A stretch of 64,000 bases of DNA from Sulfurospirillum barnesii SES-3 (GTDB lineage: Bacteria; Campylobacterota; Campylobacteria; Campylobacterales; Sulfurospirillaceae), in NCBI RefSeq assembly GCF_000265295.1, contig NC_018002.1, forward strand, positions 744,001-808,000. Reading direction: 5' to 3'. Below are positions 1-9,422 of the stretch, in pieces (the stretch's first letter is position 1; every line of letters begins with the position of its first letter). A program made the translations under genes and the position numbers. The notes beneath the pieces are model-generated. The model was given only the letters and a program-made list of their open reading frames with translations. It was not told where the DNA came from and searched no databases.

Positions 1-2260
1 TGCTTTTTGTTTTACATGCCATCAGCATAAGGCTTAAAAGACCAAGCAGTGCTCCTAAGCCTAAAAAACCATAACTCGCTGTAATCACAGAGACGTGAAT
101 ACTCAGCCAATACGATTTTAAGACAGGGACTAAATTGGTCATTTGAGGGTTGACAAAGCTCATGTGAGAGACCAGCATCATAATGCCCGCAAAAATGGAA
201 GCAGCACACAGTGAGAGCATGGAACGCCTAAAAACAACAAGCCCCGCAAAGGCAGCAGACCAGCCAATATAAACCATAGATTCATACGAATCACTCCAGG
301 GTGCATGCCCTGAAACATACCAGCGAAGCCCTAAAGCAAAGGTATGCATAAGCAGTCCTAGGCTAAAAGCAGCGATGAGAATGGTCTCTACGTGCTTAAA
401 CTGTTTTTGGGTAAACAAAGAAAACAAGGCAAGAAAAAAGGCGGCAAAACCAAGCGTAAAATAGACCCCAATGAGTTTTTGAAAGAGGGCTAAGCGGTTG
501 TATAAGAGCTCTGCTTGAATGCGTGCTTGAGAGGGAATAACCTCTTGCGCATAGAGTTTTTGGTGGCTTTTAAGTGTGTAAAGTGCCTGTGAGGCTTTTG
601 TCCATTCATTGCGATTAATGCCCTCTTGCAATCCTGAGAAATAGGTGCTAATTGCATTTTTTATCTCTACAGAGATGAGCGGATGTTGCAAGGCATCATT
701 GGGAGTGAGCCATGTATGATTTTTATCGTTAGGTAGTGGAATAAATTTAAACAATACCCCCTTAAAGGTAAGGTAGGCAATATTGAGTTTTTCATCAAAT
801 TTGATGAGGTCATTTTCAAACGTTCCTCGCTTTGATTGTGGTTTTTGATTGGCTTCATTGATGGCATGCGCTAATTTATACGCTCCATTGGCATCAAAAA
901 CCTGAGAAAACGAGACAAAAGTTTGCGTAGGAGGAAGATTAAGCAGTTCTTTAATGTGTGCGTTATTGAGTTTTACCAAAGGAATCTCTTGCCACATTTG
1001 AGGCTGTGCGCTCATCCCTAAAATTATTTGTTCTGCACTTAGATGGTATAAAGAGCTTTCAGAGGTAAGCTTATGCACAATATCCAGCGCTTCGGTGCTA
1101 AACGGTTTGATGCGCCCTTGCATATCTTGTATCAAGAGGCTACTGAGGTCTTCTTTAGCATGCACCGCACTGTTGTGTGCTAAGTGCTCTAAATACAGGG
1201 TCGTATTGGCTTTGGCATCTATGCCACATAACGAAAAACAGAGTAAAAGCCACAGAAGTTGAACATTTTTGAGATAGGCTCTTAATTTTAAAAAGCGGCT
1301 TCCTTGTGTGAAAAAATTGCTAAGAAAGCCTAGGGTTAATAGAAAATAGCCTGCATAGGTTGGCCATTTTCCAGGGTCTTTGTTGATTTCTAGCACCGTT
1401 CCTTGCTCATCCAAATCATAGGAAGATTGAAAAAAGGTATAGCCTGCATAGTGCAAAGGGTGATTCATAAAAATTTGGTACGCAAAAAGTGTGTTGTGGT
1501 TTGCGTCTAAGACCTCAATGTCACTGCTGTAGGAAGAGGGACTCATGGAGCCTGCATAGCGTTTTAGTTCAAAGTCACGAAGTGCAAGTGAAAAGGGCAA
1601 ATCCATGACTTTTGAGCCCCATGTTAAAGCAAGCTCTAAGCCTTCAAAGGAGGCAATAACGGGCTCTTCAACCCATCCCGCACCTCCTTTAAGAAGCAGG
1701 GTGCGCATTTGGCTTCCATATGTCACATACACTTCTAGGTTTGCACGTTCTCCCTTCCCTTTGTAGTGGTAGTCTTTATAGGTGATATTCAAGGGTTTTC
1801 CATGGATTACATGTAAAAAAGAAAAATCATTTTTTCCTAATTGCCCTAAAACCAGTGGGTGTTCAAACGATGTTTCGTGGGTTTGAATGTGTAGATAAGG
1901 TACGACGGTTATCATCTCCTTTTCATGTTGCCCCTCTCGAATATGAATAATCCCCTCATAGCCAAAATAACGGGTAAGCCCAGCACCTATAAGAATGACA
2001 ATAAACGAGAGATGGATTAAAAAAGAGCCCATGCGTTTCCACATACGTGTTTTATAGATTAATCCTATTAGGCTTAGGGTTGAAAGCACCATGACCGCTT
2101 CATACCACCTTGCATCGTAGATGAGTATTTTAGCGGTTTGCGTATCGTATGCGCTCTCAATAAAGGTGGCAATTGCCCCACCTATACCCAAAATAGCCAG
2201 TAAAATTAGCACCATTGTGTACGAACAAAAACGACGTACCATCTCTCTTAAACCCTGCAT
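1..2260 (-). CDS. ccsA1: CcsBA-type cytochrome c synthase for the sulfite reductase (3' part outside window)
   Basis: Membrane cytochrome c synthase that exports heme and attaches it to apocytochromes on the periplasmic side. The frame is open from ATG 2260 to the window edge, about 753 codons, and resembles NrfI at 11696-14074. The N-terminus has a ResB-like start (membrane segment, then GAGLTRYFGYEG, matching GSGLSRYFGVEG in NrfI). Near position 285 the CcsA-half motif RWYVSGHAPWSDSYESM is seen. The tryptophan-rich heme-handling motif should lie beyond the edge. It starts 9 nt after mccD behind AAGGGG and is the last visible gene of the mcc operon. In Wolinella the gene at this place (CcsA1) is dedicated to the CX15CH heme of MccA; that role is inferred here from position and from the CX15CH site in this MccA. 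The gene contains one TTACATGTAA copy at 1807. Confidence 0.88.
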   Translation of the reverse strand, partial: MQGLREMVRRFCSYTMVLILLAILGIGGAIATFIESAYDTQTAKILIYDARWYEAVMVLSTLSLIGLIYKTRMWKRMGSFLIHLSFIVILIGAGLTRYFGYEGIIHIREGQHEKEMITVVPYLHIQTHETSFEHPLVLGQLGKNDFSFLHVIHGKPLNITYKDYHYKGKGERANLEVYVTYGSQMRTLLLKGGAGWVEEPVIASFEGLELALTWGSKVMDLPFSLALRDFELKRYAGSMSPSSYSSDIEVLDANHNTLFAYQIFMNHPLHYAGYTFFQSSYDLDEQGTVLEINKDPGKWPTYAGYFLLTLGFLSNFFTQGSRFLKLRAYLKNVQLLWLLLCFSLCGIDAKANTTLYLEHLAHNSAVHAKEDLSSLLIQDMQGRIKPFSTEALDIVHKLTSESSLYHLSAEQIILGMSAQPQMWQEIPLVKLNNAHIKELLNLPPTQTFVSFSQVFDANGAYKLAHAINEANQKPQSKRGTFENDLIKFDEKLNIAYLTFKGVLFKFIPLPNDKNHTWLTPNDALQHPLISVEIKNAISTYFSGLQEGINRNEWTKASQALYTLKSHQKLYAQEVIPSQARIQAELLYNRLALFQKLIGVYFTLGFAAFFLALFSLFTQKQFKHVETILIAAFSLGLLMHTFALGLRWYVSGHAPWSDSYESMVYIGWSAAFAGLVVFRRSMLSLCAASIFAGIMMLVSHMSFVNPQMTNLVPVLKSYWLSIHVSVITASYGFLGLGALLGLLSLMLMACKTKS

Positions 2261-2269
2261 CAAAACCCC

Positions 2270-3229
2270 TTAAGCGCTAAACGTCTGTCCAGCATATAAA
2301 ATAAATAGGCGTAACGATAAAACACCTAAAACACTTGCTATACCACTGAGATAAAAGCTTATACGGCTATGTGCCACCGTTTTTCCGAGTAAAAAATTGA
2401 GTACCAAAGGCACGCCAAATCCAACACCTACAACACCGATCCAAAACAAAGGAGGATATGCGCCCTCAAAAAAAGCAGCCGCTGCGTGTTTATCGACGTT
2501 TGTGCCCACGATCAATGAAACAAAAAGCATAAACAGCAACAACATTTCTATCGCCATAACGGGCCATTCTACGGTGTGAAGGGTTTTCATATCACCGTGG
2601 TGTGGCTCTGCTTGAAAGTAATACGACGCAATGATGCTTGAAAATGCTGTTCCTGCAGAGAGTCCTGAGATCACAAACAACGCAGGTAAAATGGCGGTAT
2701 TTAAGAGAGGAAAGCGCACCAAAACCGAGATAAGAAAGCCTGTATACGCACACACCACCAACGCAAAAATAAACGCCAAAAGATGAATCAATGGGCGCAA
2801 AGGTCTCAAGAGTGCAAAGAGAAAAAAGAGCTTTGAAAGGGGTGTGTGTCCTAAATGCTCTTTTATCCATGCCTCAAACACCAACACAACAATTAAAAAG
2901 GTGAGAGGTATGTACAGACACAATGCCAACACACCAATAGACATCACCGATGTAAAATTGTAGTTGATGAGAATTTTCCAAAAGTAAAGCGGTTTTTCCA
3001 AATCACCCACTAGAAAAATCATTCCCAGTGCAATGGTGACAAAGGAGACAAGTGAGGCAGCTTTTAACAAAGGCGTCTCTTGCGTTTGATTTTTATAATA
3101 TCGAAGCGCTAAAGCGATCATCAGCGCACCTCCTGAAATACCAGCCAGTAGCAAATACACACCAATAGGCCAGCCCCATTCTACACCGTGTGAAAAGCCT
3201 ACATTAAATTCTATGGATTCATTCATCAT
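2270..3229 (-). CDS. mccD: NrfD/PsrC-like membrane quinol dehydrogenase subunit MccD
   Basis: A polytopic membrane protein of 319 residues in the NrfD/PsrC family, which oxidises menaquinol and hands electrons to a partner iron-sulfur protein. At least eight hydrophobic segments are visible, and the N-terminal HGVEWGWPIGVYLLLAG stretch is typical of the family. It overlaps the stop of mccC by one base, so the two are translationally coupled, as expected for an NrfC/NrfD-type pair. In sulfite respiration it would be the entry point of electrons that pass through MccC to the periplasmic MccA. The length matches the family. The assignment to MccD rather than a generic NrfD comes from the neighbouring mccA, mccB, mccC and ccsA1. 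Confidence 0.88.
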   Translation of the reverse strand: MMNESIEFNVGFSHGVEWGWPIGVYLLLAGISGGALMIALALRYYKNQTQETPLLKAASLVSFVTIALGMIFLVGDLEKPLYFWKILINYNFTSVMSIGVLALCLYIPLTFLIVVLVFEAWIKEHLGHTPLSKLFFLFALLRPLRPLIHLLAFIFALVVCAYTGFLISVLVRFPLLNTAILPALFVISGLSAGTAFSSIIASYYFQAEPHHGDMKTLHTVEWPVMAIEMLLLFMLFVSLIVGTNVDKHAAAAFFEGAYPPLFWIGVVGVGFGVPLVLNFLLGKTVAHSRISFYLSGIASVLGVLSLRLFILYAGQTFSA

Positions 3230-3903
3230 TAAACTCCTGTCTTAACAATAGGAATGTAGCGAAGGCTCGGTTGTGTCCCAAACGAGGGCTTCATACGCAC
3301 CGCATCTTTTACATGTAAAAGCTGGTTGATATACGATGCCTCATCGTTTAAATCACCAAAGACCAAGGCTTTATATTTACACGCTTGTACACATGCGGGT
3401 TCTTCATTTTTGGCAAAATTGGTATTAAAGCAAAAATTGCAATTTTCTGCGGATTTGGTTTCGTGGTTGATAAAACGCACATCATACGGACAGGCAACAA
3501 TGCAATATTTGCATGCAATACAATCCTTTGTATTCATGGTGACAATGCCCGTTTTTTCATCCTTGTAACAGGCATTTGTGGGACAGACGTTGACACAAGG
3601 TGCGTCCACACATTGTTGACATGAAACACGGGTGTAGCGTTTTTCCATGGGTGTAGCAGGGTTTGTCTTATTTTGAACATAGAGTCTTGCTTGCGTTTTA
3701 GGAACCGCATTGGTGGTACGACACGCCACCTCACATTCTGTACATCCCACACATTTGTTTTGATCAAATATCATGCCATAGTGTGGTTTTTTAGGAGAAC
3801 TTTCTTCCTCTTGCGTTTGACTACCGTGCCCAACAGTACCCAAAACAAGAGAACTTGCTCCTAAATATTTTAAAAAATTCCTTCGTGTATTGGTTTGTTC
3901 CAT
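3229..3903 (-). CDS. mccC: Periplasmic four-cluster iron-sulfur protein MccC (NrfC-like)
   Basis: An electron-transfer protein of 224 residues. The N-terminus carries a twin-arginine signal (RRNFLK at residues 7-12, then a short hydrophobic stretch), so it should be exported folded. Four cysteine groups suited to [4Fe-4S] clusters follow: CVGCTECEVAC, CQQCVDAPCVNVCP, CIACKYCIVACP and a split CNFC...CVQAC. This is the NrfC/PsrB/DmsB pattern. It sits between mccB and mccD and should carry electrons from MccD to MccA. A 16-bp extended copy of the palindrome lies inside the gene at 3306-3321. Confidence 0.88.
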   Translation of the reverse strand: MEQTNTRRNFLKYLGASSLVLGTVGHGSQTQEEESSPKKPHYGMIFDQNKCVGCTECEVACRTTNAVPKTQARLYVQNKTNPATPMEKRYTRVSCQQCVDAPCVNVCPTNACYKDEKTGIVTMNTKDCIACKYCIVACPYDVRFINHETKSAENCNFCFNTNFAKNEEPACVQACKYKALVFGDLNDEASYINQLLHVKDAVRMKPSFGTQPSLRYIPIVKTGV

Positions 3904-3936
3904 TCTCGTCTCCCCTTTTTGTGTGACTATGAACTT

Positions 3937-4734
3937 CTACAGTTTTTTAAGCGGTTGTTTGGTCTCTGACATCTCTTTTTTTGTCTCTTCACTGAGTGCT
4001 TTTGCACTGTTATTTAATTCACCAGGTTTTAACACTTTGATGAGTTCTACTTCAAAAATAACCGTGGAACCTGCTGGAATGGCTTGCACATCTGCGTTGC
4101 CATAGGCCAGTTCACTGGGAATGACTATTTTTGCTTTTTCGCCCTCACTCATCAGCATTAACCCCTCTTGCAAGCCATCAATCACATTAATCATGGAAAG
4201 ATGGGCAGGTTGTTTACGCTCATAGGTGTTATCAAAGAGTGTTCCATCGAGTAAGCTTCCTTTGTAATGAATCAACACAATGCTCTCTGGTTTGGGTTTA
4301 ACCCCTTTACCTTCGGCAATTTTTTCGTATTGAAGACCCGATTTGGTGGTGATGACTTTCTTATTTTTAGCGTTGTTCGCAAGGTATTTTTTGCCCGCAT
4401 CTAAATTGGCATTGAGTTGTTGGCTAAATCTCTCTTGGCTGATTTTATTTAAACCCTCTGCTCGATTGTTAAGATGGGTGATAATCTCTTCATCACTGAG
4501 TTTTTGCTTTTTCTTTAAGGCATCCACAAAGCCATCAATCAGTGCATCAATATCTGCTTTGATACCAAATTCATTTTGCTCAAAAAGTTGATTAGAAATA
4601 TAAGCACCTGTAGATGCACCTATACTGTAAGACTCTTTTTGTACATTTGTTTTGAGTTCGACTGCAAATCCCTGTGCTACAAAACAAAGAGATACAAATA
4701 ACCCAATAGAGATTTTTTTACCACACATTATCAT
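3937..4734 (-). CDS. mccB: FKBP-type peptidyl-prolyl isomerase MccB
   Basis: A secreted peptidyl-prolyl cis-trans isomerase of 265 residues. It has an N-terminal signal peptide, a helical dimerisation-type region (about residues 30-140) as in FkpA/Mip proteins, and a C-terminal FKBP domain with VLIHYKGSLLDGTLFDNTY and GEKAKIVIPSELAYG. It lies between mccA and mccC on the same strand; a 75-bp gap separates it from mccA and 33 bp from mccC. In Wolinella the second gene of the sulfite reductase operon is also such an isomerase, thought to help fold the multiheme enzyme. The C-terminal tail after the FKBP domain is rich in K, S and E and has no recognised function. Confidence 0.87.
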   Translation of the reverse strand: MIMCGKKISIGLFVSLCFVAQGFAVELKTNVQKESYSIGASTGAYISNQLFEQNEFGIKADIDALIDGFVDALKKKQKLSDEEIITHLNNRAEGLNKISQERFSQQLNANLDAGKKYLANNAKNKKVITTKSGLQYEKIAEGKGVKPKPESIVLIHYKGSLLDGTLFDNTYERKQPAHLSMINVIDGLQEGLMLMSEGEKAKIVIPSELAYGNADVQAIPAGSTVIFEVELIKVLKPGELNNSAKALSEETKKEMSETKQPLKKL

Positions 4735-4809
4735 GCCTTTACCATAAAAATCATGGGCTAAACTAAGTGCTTAGCCCAATCTGTTCATCGCCTATGCGAC
4801 ACCTTGTTT

Positions 4810-6882
4810 TTAGAGATTTTTCTTCATAATGCGTTGGGCTTCGTTAATATATTCAACCGCAGCATCTAAGCGTTGTTTGGTGTATTTGAAACCATGCACA
4901 CCCCATGAACCGTCTTTCTCCACTAAATCAACAGTTACTTGGGCTTTTTCAATCAACTCATACACCCGTGCTTTATCCGAAGGCGCTAATTTTTTCACTT
5001 CGAGTAAAGAATAAAGCCCTTGAATGCCCACTTTCACCTGAGTAAATTGATCTTTTACAGGTGTTTGCCATCCCATGACTTCGTTATAGACTTGTTTTTG
5101 GTCTTTGAAATGAAGGGTCTCTTTGAGTTCAGAGTTAACAGGACTGTGGCACCCTTTGGCATCGGCTTGGTCTTTATCTGCCCAGGTGGTACGTGCACAT
5201 GCCCACATCAAGTCAACATAATTTCGTCCCTCTTTGTTGCGCTCAAAATGCCAATCTTTTGTATCACGAGGACCTGTTGCTGCAGCGCTAGCTACCATTG
5301 TTTTCATTTTTGGATCGACTTCGATTTTCCAAATGTGAGAACGGCGTTGGGTATCAAAACCTGCTTGATCTTGAAATTGGATAGCATAGAAGTTTTCACA
5401 ACTCATCAAGAATGGCATATGGCAGGTTGCACAACTGTTTTTGCTGTGTGTGTCTGATTTTGCATGAATATAGGCTTGTTCTTTATGACAATCCGCACAC
5501 TGTTTTTTCAGTTTAGGTTTGCTGTAAAATGAACTTAAATAGCCTTGATTAGGATTGTAATTCATCCCTTTCACATCTTTTTCGCCTGTTAAATCACCCG
5601 TAACATCGTGTGGATCATGGCAGGTTGCACAGCGCATTCCTTTATCATAGTGTGCTGAAAAATAAGTTTGTGCACCCTCAGTACCACATCCAGGTCCCAT
5701 TGATTTGAATTTTGAACTAAATGCCAAATCAGGTTTACCGACATTGAGTGGGTTACTTCTGGCTAAATCAGGACTGTAGGAGAAGCGTTGATGACAGCGT
5801 TCACAATTGGAGATTAAAAGACCAGAACCTCCTTCTAAGTGACCACCTGCACCATGACACTCTTCGCATGAAATACCTTTGGAAATGGTGTGTTTTTGAA
5901 GCTCTTTGGCATTGCCTAAGGCTGCAAAAAATTCGCCTTGATTTTTAAAATCAAACTTCCACGGATGGCAGACTTCACAATACGATGTTGAGGCTTGAAA
6001 CGACATCGATTTTTTGTACTTAGCCGCATAGGAAGCAAGACCTCTTACATAGCCACCATTGTCACCATACTCTTCAAGCGTGACAGGAAAGTCAGGTACC
6101 CATTTTTTGATTTTCTTCGCCACTTCAGGAGATAAATTATACGCCCATGTGCGTTGCCATTGATTACCACCTGCTACGATTTGACCTGTGCCATTTTTAA
6201 GCATACCTCCTTCAACATGGTACGTTCCACGTAGTAACCACGCATCAAAGAAGCCAAATTTAGTTCTAATGTGACCTATAGTACAATAGATGACATCAGG
6301 TGTAATACCTTGAGGTAAAATAGATGCGGTGTCTTTGTCAAAGACAGGCTCATTTAATTTATTATTCACCTCAGGGTGTTCGCCTGGAAAACGGATTGTG
6401 GATGAGTGTCGTGACCTGCTCCAAGTCTCATATTGCGCAGGGTGACACTCGCCACACTTCTCAGGCCCTATAAATTTATTCGGATATTGCAAGGTTGAAG
6501 CCCGTGCAACCCGATACATCATAGAGCTAAAGCCCTCACCATCACTTCGTTTAGAGGCTTTGGACATCTCATAGCCATGTCCCTCTTCAAGCCACTCTTT
6601 ACCACGATCGTTGACAACCAGTTTGCCCACTGTTTTGCCACCGTATTTGGTAAAAATAGGATGGTTTTTGAAGAGCCAGTCATACATCGCCTTCTCTTCA
6701 ACAATATAGTCTTGCAAGGAGATAACGCCTCTGCTTTCCTTTGTCCCCTTAGGATGCGCAATGACTTCTCTGGCCTCTTGACTCATCTGCATGCCTTCCA
6801 TAGCCCCAGCGCTCGTCGCACCGATGGCACAAAAGCTTGTGCACATGAATAAACCAAGTAACACTTTGTCCCATTTTCTCAT
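4810..6882 (-). CDS. mccA: Octaheme copper sulfite reductase MccA with a CX15CH heme site
   Basis: Periplasmic enzyme that reduces sulfite to sulfide with six electrons. The 690-residue product has a signal peptide ending near AGA (residue 27). Seven ordinary heme sites are seen: C143GECH, C302EVCH, C339EECH, C360ERCH, C418ATCH, C462ADCH and C484ATCH. An eighth, unusual site is formed by C562 and C578-H579 with exactly 15 residues between the cysteines. This CX15CH heme is the hallmark of MccA and marks the active site. C399 (GPGCGTEG) and C495 (MSCENF) fall at the positions of the two Cu(I) ligands known in Wolinella MccA. A strong AAAGGAGGG ribosome site precedes ATG 6882. It is the first gene of the mcc operon, directly after a two-component system. 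Confidence 0.96.
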   Translation of the reverse strand: MRKWDKVLLGLFMCTSFCAIGATSAGAMEGMQMSQEAREVIAHPKGTKESRGVISLQDYIVEEKAMYDWLFKNHPIFTKYGGKTVGKLVVNDRGKEWLEEGHGYEMSKASKRSDGEGFSSMMYRVARASTLQYPNKFIGPEKCGECHPAQYETWSRSRHSSTIRFPGEHPEVNNKLNEPVFDKDTASILPQGITPDVIYCTIGHIRTKFGFFDAWLLRGTYHVEGGMLKNGTGQIVAGGNQWQRTWAYNLSPEVAKKIKKWVPDFPVTLEEYGDNGGYVRGLASYAAKYKKSMSFQASTSYCEVCHPWKFDFKNQGEFFAALGNAKELQKHTISKGISCEECHGAGGHLEGGSGLLISNCERCHQRFSYSPDLARSNPLNVGKPDLAFSSKFKSMGPGCGTEGAQTYFSAHYDKGMRCATCHDPHDVTGDLTGEKDVKGMNYNPNQGYLSSFYSKPKLKKQCADCHKEQAYIHAKSDTHSKNSCATCHMPFLMSCENFYAIQFQDQAGFDTQRRSHIWKIEVDPKMKTMVASAAATGPRDTKDWHFERNKEGRNYVDLMWACARTTWADKDQADAKGCHSPVNSELKETLHFKDQKQVYNEVMGWQTPVKDQFTQVKVGIQGLYSLLEVKKLAPSDKARVYELIEKAQVTVDLVEKDGSWGVHGFKYTKQRLDAAVEYINEAQRIMKKNL

Positions 6883-7041
6883 GTTCCCTCCTTTGAAACA
6901 TTCAACCTAAATTGCGTTTGTAACCTCTAAGCGTGGAGTTCTTGAAGTGTTATAACGCAACTAAAGCACACGCATGCGCTTGCTTCGAAGGAAATGGTAA
7001 CACTAAAAAAGGGGGGAAAAGGGGGAAGTATTAAATTTATG
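6883..7041 (-). promoter_or_regulatory. Probable mccA promoter/operator region
   Basis: 159 bp between the sensor kinase stop and mccA. It holds GTTATAAC (a short palindrome near 6947) and CGCATGCG (near 6973), either of which could be part of an operator, plus runs of G on the kinase side. I see no convincing -35/-10 pair or terminator. The distance from the regulator genes suggests mccA has its own promoter here. Confidence 0.4.
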
Positions 7042-8469
7042 TTAAATTATTGGATTAAAAATAATTGTAAAGATAACGCCATCTTGCAGATTGTTTACAT
7101 GTAAACGTGCGCCATTTTTTTGAACAATCATTTGACTCATGTACAATCCTAACCCACTGCTAGACTCTTTGGTACTCACATAAGGGTCAAAAATGGTCTC
7201 TATAAGAGCATTATCAATACATCCAGCATTATTGGCAATGGTGATTTTTGGGGTAGATTCTTCAACAAAGGCGACAATTTTGATAAGACGTAAAGCCGTA
7301 TTGTTCGCTATAAATGCCTCTTTTGCGTTGTTCATAATATTTAAGAGCACTTGGACAATTTCATTGGCGTAGCCTAGGATGGTAAAGTTTTCTTGAATGT
7401 GAATGTGCACTTCTATGGCATCTTTTTCAAAAGAAGCACTGAGCAAGCGTTTTGCTTGATGGATAATCTCGTGTGCACTAAACGCTTGTTTTGCTTTTTG
7501 AGGGGCAAAAAAGTTTTTGAAATCATCAATGGTATGGGACATGAAACGAAGTTGTTCATTGGCTTCTTCTATTTTTTGTGAAAGCTTTTCTTTGGTGAGT
7601 TTGTCTTTTTCACTGTGCAGTTCAAGATTGATTAAGATGGCACTTACTTGTGCTAAGGGTTGTCGCCATTGGTGAGAAATATTGCCAATCATCTCTCCCA
7701 TGGAAGCAAGTCTGTTTTGGCTCATCATGAGCATTTTGGTCTTCTCTTGAAGCTTTAATTCCCCTTGATAAATTTTGTACAAAAAGAGAATAAACAGGAC
7801 AAAAACAATAAACATCACCGCACCACCCACAATAAACTCTTTGACATGGTAGGTTAAGATGCTTAAAACAGGTATTTTAAAGGTAATCATCGCAATCACA
7901 TCACCCACCTTAGAATCAAAATCAGGAATGACATGGTACTGCTCTACCATCCGTTTGGGTGCGCTGTTTGCGACATGACACTCTAGGCATGAGGGATGAG
8001 AGTTGCGAATAGGAAGTCCTACAAAAAAATAGGGTGTTTTGTTTTCTGTAATAATATGCGCATACTCATCGTAAAGCCCCTCTTTAAAATCATCTAAAAT
8101 CTCATGTTCAAAATCATTGCCCTCATGAGCAGGATTAAGCGGATTATAGGCAATGAGTTTGTAGTCATAGTTGATGTTCTTTTTCATCCGCTGAATCTCA
8201 TAAATGGAGCGAGCAATGTAGGTCGATGAAAGCAAGCGTGGGTCAAAAAAATCGTGCACCAACATCTTTTTTTCTTTGAGCTCTTCTATCAGAGGACGTT
8301 GTACAATGGAGACATAATCTCGAATGGCATTCATGGTATCTAGCACAATTATAGCTTCTTGTTTCGCATCTTTAAGGGCAAGCTCTCGATAGAAATTGAA
8401 AAACAAAAGGGTGATAATCGTATAGAGTAAAACAAACAGTGCTACAACGATTTTAAATTTGAATTTCAC
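7042..8469 (-). CDS. Membrane sensor histidine kinase with periplasmic c-heme motif (MccS-like)
   Basis: A sensor kinase of 475 residues: TM1 about residues 8-26, a periplasmic sensor domain 27-205, TM2 about 212-232, and a cytoplasmic kinase with H-box SHQWRQPL (His266), N-box NIMNNAKEAF and G-box GLGLYMSQ. The sensor contains C161-L-E-C164-H165, a c-type heme attachment motif, in a layout like the DUF3365 (Tll0287-type) heme-binding fold, so it probably senses redox state, a gas or an oxyanion through heme. It overlaps the upstream regulator gene by 17 bp and lies just before mccA, so the sulfite reductase operon is the likely target. Wolinella has a comparable MccR/MccS pair; I did not assign the symbol because identity cannot be measured here. 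Confidence 0.85.
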   Translation of the reverse strand: MKFKFKIVVALFVLLYTIITLLFFNFYRELALKDAKQEAIIVLDTMNAIRDYVSIVQRPLIEELKEKKMLVHDFFDPRLLSSTYIARSIYEIQRMKKNINYDYKLIAYNPLNPAHEGNDFEHEILDDFKEGLYDEYAHIITENKTPYFFVGLPIRNSHPSCLECHVANSAPKRMVEQYHVIPDFDSKVGDVIAMITFKIPVLSILTYHVKEFIVGGAVMFIVFVLFILFLYKIYQGELKLQEKTKMLMMSQNRLASMGEMIGNISHQWRQPLAQVSAILINLELHSEKDKLTKEKLSQKIEEANEQLRFMSHTIDDFKNFFAPQKAKQAFSAHEIIHQAKRLLSASFEKDAIEVHIHIQENFTILGYANEIVQVLLNIMNNAKEAFIANNTALRLIKIVAFVEESTPKITIANNAGCIDNALIETIFDPYVSTKESSSGLGLYMSQMIVQKNGARLHVNNLQDGVIFTIIFNPII

Positions 8470-9151
8470 ACAAATACCCTACGCCGTACAGATTTTTAAT
8501 AAAATCGCTGTGGATTTTTTTACGTAACTCTTTCACAATAGATTTTAAAGCCTCTTTGCTTGGTTGTTCAAACTCCCACATGTACTCAAAAAGTTGCTCG
8601 TATGTAATGGTCTGATTGGGACGTTTGAGAAAATATTCCAGCAAACGGCTCTCACTTTTTGAAAGATGCAGTATCTGCTCATTGGCGGTAATGGTTTTAC
8701 GGCAATAATCATACACACAAGAGGGCATAATCTGCACACAGGGTTGATGCTCTACCAGTTCTAGGGCAACATCTTCAAGGGCTTTTATGAGGCTATTTTT
8801 ATCGTAAGGTTTGCAAAGGTAGCGTGTAATCTTAAGCTCCACCGCACGCCAAAGGTACTCTTGTTCGCTGTGTGCAGAGAGGATGATAATAGGAATTTTT
8901 TTATTAACCTGACGAATTTTTTTAACCACATCCAATCCATCGATGTAGGGAATGGAAATATCAAGCATCAAAACATCGTAGAGATTGCCCAATGCTTCAT
9001 CCAGTGCCTCACGTCCATCTTTGACGCCTACGACTTTTCCAAAAAAAAGCTCTAAAGACTCCATAATATTACTCAAAATAATCGCTTCATCTTCAACGCA
9101 TAAGACTTTTTTATTGGACAAAATATCTAAAGGATTGCAAGTTACCATCAT
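8453..9151 (-). CDS. OmpR-type response regulator (MccR-like)
   Basis: A DNA-binding response regulator of about 232 residues. The receiver domain starts at KVLCVEDEAI; the phosphorylated Asp is in VLMLDISIP and the conserved Lys in YLCKPYD. The C-terminal winged helix (SKSESRLLEYFLKRPNQTITYEQLFEYMW...) is of the OmpR/PhoB kind. The frame is open upstream to 9238, but ATG 9151 has AAAGG five bases before it and begins just ahead of the receiver, so I prefer it. The gene is divergent from nrfH and is followed by the heme-sensor kinase with overlap. It most likely controls mccA; the shared upstream region means nrf could also be a target. Confidence 0.82.
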   Translation of the reverse strand: MMVTCNPLDILSNKKVLCVEDEAIILSNIMESLELFFGKVVGVKDGREALDEALGNLYDVLMLDISIPYIDGLDVVKKIRQVNKKIPIIILSAHSEQEYLWRAVELKITRYLCKPYDKNSLIKALEDVALELVEHQPCVQIMPSCVYDYCRKTITANEQILHLSKSESRLLEYFLKRPNQTITYEQLFEYMWEFEQPSKEALKSIVKELRKKIHSDFIKNLYGVGYLCEIQI

Positions 9152-9422
9152 GTGTGCCTTTGAATGCATCTTCGCTTTGATACAAAGTAAGAGAAAAATG
9201 GTATCTGATTTTTTCTTAAGAAGCTTGATATAAGTCAAGGCTTTTTTCTTCTATTCTTTATACAATCACTCTATTCTTAGTCTTATATTTTAATTTAATT
9301 TAAAATTAATGTTGAGGAGGTTTGTTGGTCTTACAAGAGGATGAGCTAAAGGATAATGGGTTGGGCGTTGTTGCTTTTACATGTAAAGATGAAAAGTTAA
9401 CGAAAAGAATAAAGGAGGAAAT
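9152..9422. promoter_or_regulatory. Divergent promoter region between the mcc regulators and nrf
   Basis: About 270 bp shared by the minus-strand response regulator and plus-strand nrfH. The middle (about 9250-9310) is very AT-rich and should hold promoters in both directions. TTACATGTAA occurs at 9377 and a small frame with its own ribosome site at 9325-9426. No clear Fnr-type palindrome (TTGAT-N4-ATCAA) is visible. Confidence 0.4.

Noticed and set aside
2592-3768. Open frames antisense to mccD and mccC
   Set aside because: They overlap strongly conserved genes with clear motifs, lack ribosome sites and have no recognisable features.
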